Both the position numbers and the translations under genes were made by a program. A DNA stretch of 64,000 bases, taken from CAVTHW01 sp963734625. Lineage in GTDB: Bacteria > Acidobacteriota > Terriglobia > Bryobacterales > Bryobacteraceae. The stretch spans positions 186,001 to 250,000 of the forward strand of contig CAVTHW010000016.1 in assembly GCA_963734625.1 (NCBI GenBank). The letters are read 5' to 3'. Position 1 is the first letter of the stretch; every line of letters starts with the position of its first letter. The notes under the pieces are model-generated. The model was not told the DNA's origin. It saw nothing but the letters and a program-made list of their open reading frames with translations, and made no database searches. Shown here in pieces: positions 26,659 to 35,771 of the stretch.

Positions 26659-28878
26659 TTACTGCGCGGCTTCCAGGATTACCAGGCCCCTGGGCGACGC
26701 GAATTGCTTCAACTGAGCGGCGGTCTGCTCTTTGCCTGGGCCCCAGACGCTCAACAGGAAGCGCGAGCCCTTCGGGAACTGGGCGAGCTTCGCCTGGAGC
26801 GCGTCGAGCGATTCGAGGCCGTAATACTGGGCTGCGGCGCCTCGAAACTGCATGTCTCCAGAGACGAGCGCCTCCAGGCGGATGGGCTGTCTGGCTGCGC
26901 TCAGGTCGGTCTGAGTCTCGTGGTGGCAACTCTCGGAAATGCAGAGGGCATCGATGGTGCGCAGTCCGTCCTCGGTGACCAGCCAGTTCCTTCCGCGCGC
27001 GACCGCATTGCGCAGTTCGGTTTCAAACCTCAGGCTGTCGGAGAAGCCGGGAAGCTCGGCGCGGCGTTCTTTCCAGTACTCGTGGAAGTAGCGCAAGGCG
27101 CTCCAGAGCGGCTGCTCGGCCGCTTTCGACCCCCACTTGCCCAGCGAAATTGCCGCCCGCTGCTTGACGGCTACGTCGCCGTGCATCAGATAGGTGGTCA
27201 TGTACTCCTCCAGCACCGGATGCATGAAGAGTTGCGCGGTTCGCTCAAAGTAGCTCAAGGTGCATGCCGGGGGCGCAGTCTGCATGTCCCACGCATGGTT
27301 ATGGAAGACGCTGGCGGCGTAAGCTGGGTCGACCCGCAGGAAGTACGCCATCAATTCCGGCTGACACCGCTCGGGCCTGGATTCGTAAACGGCTTTGAGG
27401 CGGGTAAGCAGGTCCGCGGTCGCATAGCGAGCGACGGCGGTCATAACTACGGCCGAGCTTCCCCCTCCGTTGCGCCGGGCGGCCGCGGCCATTGCATCCT
27501 GCAGCACTGAATCGAGCGGAGGCGCCACGCTGGCCGGCAAAAGGGCAAACGAAGAATCGTCGAGGCGCGGATCGGCGTTACGCAAGGCGGCAAGCAGCCG
27601 TGCTCGGCCGGCCTCGGGGTCCAGATCGTGCAGCCTGTTCAGGGCGATCCGCCAGAGCTCGGCACTGCTGTAGTTTGGCGGCTGTTTGTCGACGATGGAT
27701 TCCAGAGATGGAATCATTCCGGAGTTTCTAAGATACCTCCACCCCCCACCGAGCAATTGGCGCTGGCGGTACTCCTGCAGAGCCGGAAAGGCTCGCACGG
27801 CCTCCATGCGGACTGCGGGCAGCCAGGCGGGGTCGGCCACGTCCTGAACCTGTTGGAAGAGAGCCTCGATGGCGTCGGCCTTGACCTCCGGTCTCTTCGC
27901 GCTCAGGCTCGCAGCCAGCAAGGCCGAGGATCGTTCCAGAAGCTGAGACTCGAACGCCTGAGACTTCCGCTGCCATTCTCGGAGGGCCTCCTCGCCAACG
28001 GGCGGGCCTCCAATTTCGGCGCGGCGGCAGATATAGCTCATCCGCGAAAGGTAATTGCCCGAGACGGATTGGCCGGGCGAGGCAATGCGGGACTGCATCA
28101 GGCGGCAAACCGCGTCGGGTGCGGGCGTCTCGACCAGTCCCCTGAGGAGTTCGCCCTCGTCCTGCGCCAGCCAATCGAGCGACGCCTCCCACGCCAGCGG
28201 GTGCTGCAGGAAGCGCAGTTGCCGGGCGGCGCGCTGGCGCGTCGCGTACTCTTCGTTCGGACGCCGAACAGCACGCAGGATCGAGACGGATTGGGCAATG
28301 GACTCCTTCACCCATTCGAGCGTCGCCTCCACGATCTCGAACTCGATGGTATCGGAGACGACGTACTGGGGCGGGTCGGCGTTGCGATACACTGCCGAAC
28401 GTGGGCCGGTCGAGACGCGCGTGAGTTGTCGCACCAGCAGCGCCGCCCGGTAGCGGCCCGGCCCTAAACGCGGCAGATAGAGGTTCAGGTCAGTGGAGAA
28501 CGGCCCCAGGTGGCTTTCAAGGCCCAGCATGGGGTCCATCTGGTTGAAGGTCAGCATGTCAAACATGAGCCAACAAGGTTTCTGGAGGGACCCACAGATC
28601 TGAACAGGATCGAGGATCGCGCCGGCGAATTGATACTCGGTCTGACGCGGCCGGCCGGCGCCGGAGTCCGGCGTGAGGAATCCCACCTCAACGGGGATTA
28701 GCTCGCCCTCGCGGAAGGGATGGGTGTTGGGGATGCGAAGCGTGAAAGCGATGCCCGGGGGGTTCAGGGATTTCAGCGACTGATAGGATGGCTGACCGGC
28801 GCCGCGAGCGGGCGACAGGGCGCAGACCAAGACGAGCACCACCTGTCGTGCGCGCATGTTCCATTGGACACCGGCCAT
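26659..28878 (-). CDS. Large exported protein of unknown function, probably with helical HEAT-like repeats
   Basis: The 739-residue protein has a signal peptide (QVVLVLVCALSPARGAGQ). Residues 35-200 are beta-rich (IAFTLRIPNTHPFREGELIPVEVGF), and the extended helical region from about 220 to 690 contains segments such as VKADAIEALFQQVQD and VKQRAAISLGKWGSKAAEQPLW, which look like HEAT/PBS repeats. Several isolated cysteines (ICGSLQKPCW, CISESCHHET) could form disulfides. I do not recognise the family; similar long exported proteins are frequent in Solibacter-like genomes. It is divergent from the sulfatase-like gene at 28938, with 59 bases between. Confidence 0.8.
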   Translation of the reverse strand: MAGVQWNMRARQVVLVLVCALSPARGAGQPSYQSLKSLNPPGIAFTLRIPNTHPFREGELIPVEVGFLTPDSGAGRPRQTEYQFAGAILDPVQICGSLQKPCWLMFDMLTFNQMDPMLGLESHLGPFSTDLNLYLPRLGPGRYRAALLVRQLTRVSTGPRSAVYRNADPPQYVVSDTIEFEIVEATLEWVKESIAQSVSILRAVRRPNEEYATRQRAARQLRFLQHPLAWEASLDWLAQDEGELLRGLVETPAPDAVCRLMQSRIASPGQSVSGNYLSRMSYICRRAEIGGPPVGEEALREWQRKSQAFESQLLERSSALLAASLSAKRPEVKADAIEALFQQVQDVADPAWLPAVRMEAVRAFPALQEYRQRQLLGGGWRYLRNSGMIPSLESIVDKQPPNYSSAELWRIALNRLHDLDPEAGRARLLAALRNADPRLDDSSFALLPASVAPPLDSVLQDAMAAAARRNGGGSSAVVMTAVARYATADLLTRLKAVYESRPERCQPELMAYFLRVDPAYAASVFHNHAWDMQTAPPACTLSYFERTAQLFMHPVLEEYMTTYLMHGDVAVKQRAAISLGKWGSKAAEQPLWSALRYFHEYWKERRAELPGFSDSLRFETELRNAVARGRNWLVTEDGLRTIDALCISESCHHETQTDLSAARQPIRLEALVSGDMQFRGAAAQYYGLESLDALQAKLAQFPKGSRFLLSVWGPGKEQTAAQLKQFASPRGLVILEAAQ

Positions 28879-28937
28879 GACGCTAAGGTTCCGGATCGGC
28901 TAACCTACGATGTTAAGGCTTTGGCGGGGGAATAGAC

Positions 28938-30230
28938 ATGCAGCTAACGCGTCGTACGTTCCTGATGGCAAGCGCAGCGCCCGCACTGGCGCAAAGGAAG
29001 GCCGCCCCCCGGCCTCCCAACATCGTTCTGGTTCTGGCCGACGGGCTGGGGGCGTGGCTGCTCGCCTGTTACGGGAACCGCGAGATCCGCACCCCGAACA
29101 TCGACCTGCTGGCGCGATCCGGAACCCGCTTTCTGCACAACAACGTTTCGGCGCCGGTCAGCTCGGCGGCGCGGGCCACGCTGTTCACCGGCCGGGCCGC
29201 CAGCCAGCACGGGATTCGGGACACCCTTCTGCCGAATGCCGCGTTGCCGGCATCATTCCGCGGCGAGGTCATGATTTCCGACGTTATGGCTTCAGCCGGC
29301 TACAACTGCGGCTACGCGGGCAAGTGGGACATGGGCGGCGACGCGGTCTCGCAGCACGGCTTCCGTACCTGGGACGCATCCCGGGCAGCCGCGGAGCAAG
29401 TGACCGCCAAGGCCGCGCAATTCCTGGCGGGTCAGAAGGCGGAGCAGCCGTTCTTTCTGGCCGCCGCCTATTCCGACCCCGTCGAGCCCTACGACAGCTA
29501 TCCGCGGAAGTTCTACGAGATGTACTCACGCGCGACATTCGAGACCGTCGGCTGGCGGCCGGCGTCGCCCAGCGGGGCGCAGGGGAAGGAGTACTTCCGG
29601 GACGTCGTCGGGAACCTGCGGAAGTACGCCGCCGCCATCAGCGCTCTGGACGAACAGGTGGGCTCTTTGATGGCCGCGCTGGACAAGACCGGGCTGCGCG
29701 ACCAGACGCTAGTGGTCTTCACCGCCGCGACAGGATCGCTGGCCGGGCGGCACGGTCTGTGGGGCGCGGGCCACGCCTCCGCCCCCGTTAACTTTTACCA
29801 GGAGGCCATCGAGGCTCCCATGGTCTGGAACTGGCCCGGGCACACCCCCGTGGAGGCCGTGCGTCCCGAGGTGGTCAGTCATTACGATCTGCTGCCGAGC
29901 CTGTGCGAGGCGGCGGGCCTCAAGCCGCCTGGAGGCAGGAGCCTCTGCGGCCGCAGCTACGCGCTGCTCGCACTGAACAAGCCGCTACCCAAGAAGGAGC
30001 CCTGGCGCAACCTGGCGTTCGGCCAGTTGGGAAACGCCGAGATGGTGATGGACTACCGCTACAAGCTCGTGTTGCGCAATAACGGCGGCGGGCCGAACGA
30101 GCTCTACGACCTCCGTGAAGTCCCGAGCGAGTCCACGAATCAATACCAGAACCCGAAGTTCGTCAGCGTCCGCGACGTCTTGTCGAAGGAGTTGGACCGG
30201 TGGCGGCGGACGTACGGGACCGCTCCCTAA
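28938..30230 (+). CDS. Sulfatase-family protein with degenerate active site, Tat-exported
   Basis: The 430-residue protein has a twin-arginine signal (TRRTFLMASAAPALA) and the alkaline phosphatase/sulfatase fold: PNIVLVLADGLGAWLLACYGN, TPNIDLLARSGTRFLHN, HGIRDTLLP, YAGKWDMGG and YQEAIEAPMVWNWPG. Key residues differ from active enzymes. The usual DD metal pair is DG. The C/S-x-P-S-R formylglycine motif reads S-S-A-A-R. The later D-N/H-G metal site (TSDHG) reads AATGS. It may therefore be inactive or bind a ligand only. RBS-like GGCGGGGG lies before the ATG. It is a single gene. Confidence 0.82.
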   Translation: MQLTRRTFLMASAAPALAQRKAAPRPPNIVLVLADGLGAWLLACYGNREIRTPNIDLLARSGTRFLHNNVSAPVSSAARATLFTGRAASQHGIRDTLLPNAALPASFRGEVMISDVMASAGYNCGYAGKWDMGGDAVSQHGFRTWDASRAAAEQVTAKAAQFLAGQKAEQPFFLAAAYSDPVEPYDSYPRKFYEMYSRATFETVGWRPASPSGAQGKEYFRDVVGNLRKYAAAISALDEQVGSLMAALDKTGLRDQTLVVFTAATGSLAGRHGLWGAGHASAPVNFYQEAIEAPMVWNWPGHTPVEAVRPEVVSHYDLLPSLCEAAGLKPPGGRSLCGRSYALLALNKPLPKKEPWRNLAFGQLGNAEMVMDYRYKLVLRNNGGGPNELYDLREVPSESTNQYQNPKFVSVRDVLSKELDRWRRTYGTAP

Positions 30231-30420
30231 CGGTCGCGGTTAGGTGCTTCTGGCTCAGCGAGACACCACTGAAAGTACGGGACCGCTCCTTTGATGACGC
30301 GGTCCAAAGCGGAGTATTGGTACGTTGCCAAGGCTGCCGGCGAGACCGCCGGCATTGCGGGCTTGGCGGCGCACTCCACAACCGAGCCCCAGCCTGAAAT
30401 CTAGCAAATCCAGGGACAAG
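30212..30420. repeat. Intergenic stretch with a repeated GTACGGGACCGCTCC
   Basis: GTACGGGACCGCTCC occurs at 30212-30226 (inside the last codons of the sulfatase-like gene) and again at 30275-30289. CCGGCGAGACCGCCGG near 30340 is a further small palindrome. No gene, promoter or terminator was identified in 30231-30420. Confidence 0.4.
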
Positions 30421-31224
30421 CTACGTGCTGTAGATCCCGAAGTGGGTGACCGTCCGGTAGCCGAGCCGGCGGTACAGGGCCAGCCCCGCGTCCGTAGCCT
30501 GGAGGATCAGACGAGTGAAGCCCGAGCTGGCCCGCGCGCGCTCCACGGCGTGACGGGTGATTGCTTCGCCATAGCCTTTTCGCTCGTGGCCGGGTAGCGT
30601 AGCCACCGAGTACAGGCCCACCGCACCGGAGGCAACCAGAGTCGCCGCCGTGCAAACCGGTTCGCCGTCGACGCAACCCAGGCATCCGGTGAAGTCCCGG
30701 TTCCAGATTTCGTCCACGTCGTACAACTCCGCGCACCAGTGGAAGGGAAGGTGAAACGCCACCGCATTGACGTGGCTGAAAGCCAGGCGGCTGGGCCGGC
30801 CGGCTACCGGGCGAAATTCGAGATTGGGCAGCGGCCGGGCCGGCTGGAGAGGCGCAAGCGCGTCGCAGGCCATCCCGGGGTGACGGAAAGCTGGATGGAG
30901 GCTTTGGCCGCGAAAGGCACTGCGGACCTGGTGGAGTGTGCACGCTTCGAGCTTGCTCTCGGCGGCCCAGAAAGCCCAGCGGCAGTCCCGGCTCGCGAAA
31001 TGCCTCGCGGCCGTGTCGATGCGCCGCTCCAACTCGTTGCCCGCAGGGGCCACCGGACTGGAGAAGAAGGCCGCGTTGAACATGTAGAAATCGATCCCGC
31101 AGGAGGCGATCGAGACTCCTTCCAACTCCGTGACCTCGCCGCCCTTGCGGGCGCGAGCGAAGTGGCGGAAGAACTCCACCATGTTGGCTTCCACGGCCTG
31201 CGCTTCGTCCATGGGTTCCATCAC
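30421..31224 (-). CDS. GNAT-family N-acetyltransferase
   Basis: This is a 267-residue protein. The N-terminal half is a divergent GNAT-like domain (CRWAFWAAESK); the C-terminal half is a clear GNAT domain with acetyl-CoA-binding VATLPGHERKGYGEAITRHAV and the closing GLALYRRLGYRTVTHFGIY. The substrate is unknown. The GTG start overlaps the priA stop (GTGA), so it is coupled to priA. Tandem GNAT forms of this length are common in soil bacteria. Confidence 0.88.
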   Translation of the reverse strand: MMEPMDEAQAVEANMVEFFRHFARARKGGEVTELEGVSIASCGIDFYMFNAAFFSSPVAPAGNELERRIDTAARHFASRDCRWAFWAAESKLEACTLHQVRSAFRGQSLHPAFRHPGMACDALAPLQPARPLPNLEFRPVAGRPSRLAFSHVNAVAFHLPFHWCAELYDVDEIWNRDFTGCLGCVDGEPVCTAATLVASGAVGLYSVATLPGHERKGYGEAITRHAVERARASSGFTRLILQATDAGLALYRRLGYRTVTHFGIYST

Positions 31225-33645
31225 ATCAGGCTCAGCGGGTCGACGTCGATCACCAGCGCCGTGGCGCCCCAGTTCGACTCCAGCGCGAAGCGGCGCACGC
31301 GCTGGAGCGTCTCTCCCAGAATGCCGCGGCTGGCCGCTTTGATCAACAGTTGGTAGCGGTATTCTTTTTGCACGCGCGCCACTGGGGATTCGGCCGGCCC
31401 TAGTATCTTAAGCCCGTCAGGCGGAGGAGTGAGCAGATGCCCGATCTCAGTACTCAGGCGGAAGGCCCTCTCCTGCGTCTCGTCCCGCACCAGGATATTG
31501 GCCAGCGCGCTGAAGGGCGGGTAGCGCATGGCTCGCCGAAATTGCAACTCCTTCTCATAGAAGCTCTGGTAGTCCTGCGCGGCGGCGAAGCGCACGGCGT
31601 AGTGATCCGGGGCGATGGTCTGGATGATAACGATTCCTGGAGCGTCGCCGCGTCCCGCGCGGCCGGAGACCTGGGTAATGAGCTGGAATGTGCGCTCGGC
31701 TGAGCGGAAGTCCGGCATGCCCAGGGCGATGTCGGCGTTCACCACGCCCACCAGCGTGACGTTGGGGATGTCGTGGCCCTTGGCGATCATCTGGGTGCCG
31801 ACCAGAATGTCGTAGTGGCCTTCGCGGAAGCCACTGCAGGATGGTCTCATATTGCCGCTTGCCGGTTATGGTGTCGCGGTCCATTCGCGCGACGCGCGCC
31901 TTGGGGAACTCGCGGTGCAACTCCTCCTCCACCCGCTCCGCGCCGATGCCGAGGAAGTGGATCTTGTCGCTCTTGCACTTTGGGCACTCATGGGGCACGG
32001 CCATAGCGTAGTTGCAGTAGTGGCAGAGCATGCGGCGGTCGCGGCGATGGAAGGTCATGGTGACCGAACAATTGACGCACTGGAGACGCTCGCCGCAAGC
32101 GCGGCACGCCAGGAAGCTGGCGAAGCCCCGGCGGTTGAGCAGCAGCATCGTCTGTTCGCCGTGTTCCAGCCGTTCGCGAATGGCGTCCAGCAACTTGCGG
32201 GAGAAAGTGGACTGCTTACGCGTCACGAGGAACTCAGTCCGCATGTCTACCAGAGACGCCTCCGCCAGCGGCCGCTTCTCGATGCGCTCCGGCAGCTCCA
32301 GCAGGGTATACTTTTCGCGTCCGGCGTTGTAACGGCTTTCGAGACTGGGCGTGGCCGAGCCCAGGATGACGCAGGCTCCGGCGCCGCGCGCCCGCACGAT
32401 GGCGACGTCGCGGCCGTTGTAGCGCGGCGTCTCGTCCTGCTTATAGCTTTGGTCGTGCTCCTCGTCCACCACTATCAGGCCCAGGTTGCGCACCGGCGCG
32501 AAGACCCCCGATCTGGTCCCGACCACGACGGGCGCCTGACCGGCGCGGATCCTGCGCCACTGCTCGGCGCGTTCGGTGTTGGAGAAGGCGGAGTGCAGGA
32601 TGGCGACGCGGTCCCCGAAGCGCTGGTAGAACTGGCCCGCCATGGCGGGAGTCAGCGCGATCTCCGGCACCAGCAGCAGCGCCCCGCGCCCCACGGCGAG
32701 CGTAGATTCGATCGCTCTAAGGTAAACCTCGGTCTTGCCCGAGCCGGTCACGCCGAAAAGCAGGAATGCATGAAACCCGCCCAGCCGGAGAACCTGGAGG
32801 ATCGCGTCGAGAGCGGTTTGCTGGTGCGAGTTCAGCACCGGCGGAGGGGGCGCGGCGGGCCAGTCGATTTCACGCCGCGCCGAAACCAGCGCCACCAGAC
32901 CCTTGCGGGCCAGCGAGCGGGCGGCGGCGCTCGAGTTCTTCACGGATTGCTCCACCTGCTTGAGGTTGTGCGAGCCCGGATGGAGTCCCAGGTAAGCCAG
33001 CAATTCGCGCTCGGCCTTGGGCAGCTTGACGCCTTCTGGCTGCCCCGCCAGCTCCACGCGCAAGCGTTCGGATGGCGCGCGCAGCGGGTCACGCTCCCCG
33101 TGTAGCGTTTCGGCGGCGATCAAGCCCCGGCGTTCCAGCGACCGGATCGCCTTGGCGGCAAGCGGGACCTTGCGCAGAAGGTGGGCGGCCGACAGCGGGC
33201 GCGCCTCCAGCATGCGCAGCAATTGGAGCGCCGGGTCGTCCGGTGAAGGGTCCAGCAGCAGTTGCCGCGTGGCGTCGCGGCCGGCATCGGTGAGGGAATA
33301 GACGCGGCCCTGGCGGATCTCTCCGCCCAGGGGGGTCATGCCCCGCAGGACCTCGCCCAGCGGAGCGCAATAGTATTGTGCGATCCAGCGGCCGAGCGCC
33401 AGGAGCTCTTCGTCGAGCACCGGCTCGGCGTCCACCAGGCGCAACACCGGTTTGGCCGCCGCGTCCGGGGGCTGGTCGTGGCAGCGCAACGCGATTCCGG
33501 TTAGCTTGCGCGATCCGAACGGCACGATCAGGCGGCAACCCGCGGCCACCCGGTGGCGCAGCGTAAGAGGCAGAGAATAGGTGAACGCCTGATCGAGGGG
33601 AACCGGCAAACTGACATCGCAATAGAGAGGACTGCCTTCGGGCAC
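31221..33645 (-). CDS. priA: Primosomal protein N' (replication-restart helicase), broken by one frameshift
   Basis: PriA reloads the replisome at stalled forks. The N-terminal part (33645 to about 31838) carries the DNA-binding domain start (VSLPVPLDQAFTYSLP), the Walker A GVTGSGKTEVYLRAI, DEEHDQSYKQDETPRYNGRDVAI and the zinc-binding cysteines CRACGERLQCVNC and CHYCNYAMAVPHECPKC. The rest (GHYDILVGTQMIAKGHDIPNV, then QVSGRAGRGDAPG) is one frame on. The join is near CTGCAGTGGCTTC at about 31837-31842, where one extra base explains the break. Since PriA is needed for growth, a sequence error is likelier than decay. The stop overlaps the GNAT gene. Confidence 0.93.
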
Positions 33646-33737
33646 CTTTACATCCTAGTGGTCTGAGGCAAGCGGATCAACAAGTATGCAGTTGACCGTG
33701 GGCCAGGCTATTCAGACTGCGGGCAATCTCAACGGCG

Positions 33738-34847
33738 CTATGCCGGCAGCGTGGCCAGTTCGGATGCCAGGCGCTCGAGGGCGGCCAGGGCTATACCGCG
33801 GTCTTCTTTGCCCAGAGACCAGCTCAGTCTGCCGATCCAGCTCCCGATGCTCTTGCGGCGGCTGCTGGTGAGCAGGCTGAATTCTTCGCGGGCGCGCTTA
33901 ATCGTGGCGGCGGCGAGGGCCTCGTCTTTCATGTCGATCAGGCTCATGACCAGCGGCACGAAGAACGCGCGGGCGTCTCCTTCGGTCAACAGAAACTCCC
34001 CCATTCCGCTGGAAGCGTTTACTAGCTGGATGGTAACCTGCTTGCTCAGGCTGGAGAAAAAGTGAGTCTTAACGACGGTGCGTGATTCTTCGTCCAGGAA
34101 GGCGAGATCCGATCCTCGAAAGAAGGCGCCTTCGTAGCAGTTGACGATATACTCGCTCTCATTCTCCAAAACATAAAGGAATCTTCCGGCGATGACGCTC
34201 TTGAGATCCGCCGGAGCGAGGTCCAATGCCTGCCGGAAGCACTGGGCGAGGATGGCCAGGGTCTCGCCCGCCGGCGGCTCGGAGGTCCGCGCGGCTTCGT
34301 AGTAAGCCTGGGGGATCGACTCGGCCAGCAGCCTCTCGAGCTCGGCGCGGCTGATCTTGCGGAGAAGGTGGCCGATGATCGAGGCCGAGGAAGGATCCGA
34401 TTGCAGCTTAGCGACAATCTGCTCGGCGGTGTGGCGGTACACGTCCTTCTTATGGGCCGACACTTCGTTGATGATGATCTCGAGCAGCGCCTGAGAGATT
34501 CTGGCGCCGGTCTCATCAGCCGGCGCCTGGAGCCTGGCGCGGCTGTCCGGGCTCAGAAAGTCGGAGTAAGGCCGGATGAACGTCGCCAGCTCCACTGTTC
34601 TAGGAGTGAGAACTTGCTCGTCCCGGCAGATATCCAGCAGGCGGGAGAAAGGCGCCGCCAACACTTGCGGGGCGGCCGCCCTGCCCGAAGAGGCAAGGTA
34701 GTCCACCAGCGTCGCCCGGATCAAGCTCGACGCCATGACTTGAGCCGACTTCCACGCGCCGGCTTTCATGCAGGCGACCAGATCCGCGGCGTCCTTTTCC
34801 AGGACGATTCTCAATTCGTCGGAAGCGATGAAGTCGAAGGTTGCCAC
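33738..34847 (-). CDS. Unknown helical protein, second gene of a two-gene cassette
   Basis: The 369-residue protein has no signal peptide or membrane segment and is almost wholly helical. The first 60 residues (LEKDAADLVACMKAGAWKSAQVMASSLIRATLVDYL) have the look of a HEPN/DUF4145-like helical domain, in which such sequences often precede effector parts, but the catalytic RxxxxH is not evident. GTG 34847 lies 16 bases after the stop of the zinc-ribbon gene and has no good ribosome binding site, so coupling is likely. Function unknown; a stress or defence role is a guess from the domain style alone. Confidence 0.72.
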   Translation of the reverse strand: MATFDFIASDELRIVLEKDAADLVACMKAGAWKSAQVMASSLIRATLVDYLASSGRAAAPQVLAAPFSRLLDICRDEQVLTPRTVELATFIRPYSDFLSPDSRARLQAPADETGARISQALLEIIINEVSAHKKDVYRHTAEQIVAKLQSDPSSASIIGHLLRKISRAELERLLAESIPQAYYEAARTSEPPAGETLAILAQCFRQALDLAPADLKSVIAGRFLYVLENESEYIVNCYEGAFFRGSDLAFLDEESRTVVKTHFFSSLSKQVTIQLVNASSGMGEFLLTEGDARAFFVPLVMSLIDMKDEALAAATIKRAREEFSLLTSSRRKSIGSWIGRLSWSLGKEDRGIALAALERLASELATLPA

Positions 34848-34863
34848 GGCGAAATAGTTCTAC

Positions 34864-35568
34864 CTATAGCCCCTCCGGCAGAGGCTCGGAAGGCCCGATT
34901 GCGCCAGCGATTTCCTGCAGCTTTCGAGCTGCGGACAGCAGGTCATCCCGCCGTTTCGTCTGTTCCTCGACTGTCGCGTGCAGGCGCCGGATAGCGTCGG
35001 CCTGGGCGGAGAGCCGTTCCTGGAGCGCCTGAACCCCGCCGTCAAGGCTGCCCACACGATCATCCAGTGAGCTCTGCTGGGCCTCCAGAGCGCGCACCGC
35101 GGCGAACTCCTCCCGCAGGCCGGCGAGATCCGCGGAGAATTCCGTTCGGAAAGACGCAAGCTGCACGGCTCTGGACTCCTCCAGATCCTCGAGGGTCGAG
35201 CGAAGCAGTGCGGTCAGCCCGCGAGTGATCTTATCGGCCGCGTTCCCGGTGGCCTCGCCGCCGACCGCGTGAATCTCGTCGCGCGTGCCGGCCGCGGGCT
35301 CGGCGGCTACGATCAACGATAAGCCCTCGGGGACGGAAAACGTCTGCCAGCAAGAGCGGCATTCGATGCGCGGGTTGACGCCGCTCGAGCCCTCGCATTG
35401 GAAGTCGCTCGAGATCTGCAAGCGCCCGCTCTCGTCGTAACCCCGGACATCGCGGCAGACCACATCGTCGGCCAGATAGTTAAATCCGTATGACTCGAGC
35501 GAAGACTTAGTGTTTTCCTTGGTCCCATCATGACCACAGTGTGGACAACCCAATTTAGTGCCTGGCAT
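34864..35568 (-). CDS. Zinc-ribbon plus coiled-coil protein of unknown function
   Basis: The 234-residue protein begins with a CPHCGHDG knuckle and has a second pair in ECRSCWQTF (about residue 70), which together should bind zinc. Residues 115-225 form a long coiled coil (LREEFAAVRALEAQQSSLDDRV...QADAIRRLHATVEEQ). The start is firm: ACAGGAGG lies five bases before the ATG. It forms a pair with the gene at 33738. The coil resembles the end of the protein at 3845-4453. I know no family with this exact build; it could be an adaptor that senses or scaffolds the partner. Confidence 0.78.
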   Translation of the reverse strand: MPGTKLGCPHCGHDGTKENTKSSLESYGFNYLADDVVCRDVRGYDESGRLQISSDFQCEGSSGVNPRIECRSCWQTFSVPEGLSLIVAAEPAAGTRDEIHAVGGEATGNAADKITRGLTALLRSTLEDLEESRAVQLASFRTEFSADLAGLREEFAAVRALEAQQSSLDDRVGSLDGGVQALQERLSAQADAIRRLHATVEEQTKRRDDLLSAARKLQEIAGAIGPSEPLPEGL

Positions 35569-35771
35569 GATTGCCTCCTGTCATTTCACGTGCGAATGCG
35601 GCCGGGTCCAACAGATTCACGCAGCCGCTTCATCTGTTCTCTCAGGAAGTGTAGCAGTCATGGGCCGGAGCGTAAAGGTTTGTACTAGGGGTTTTGCGGT
35701 GGAATTGTACTAGGCCCGCCTGGATCGTTACTAGTACAAAAGTTCCGGCGAGGAAGCGCCCCGGCGGCGGT

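Noticed and set aside
33738..35568. Calling the two-gene cassette an antiphage system
   Set aside because: No nuclease, toxin or NTPase motif is visible and there are no neighbouring defence genes, so only the candidate status is reported.
35675..35742. Inverted TTTGTACTAG / CTAGTACAAAA upstream of the zinc-ribbon gene
   Set aside because: The arms are about 55 bases apart with a third partial copy; no regulator or promoter could be matched, so it stays a curiosity.
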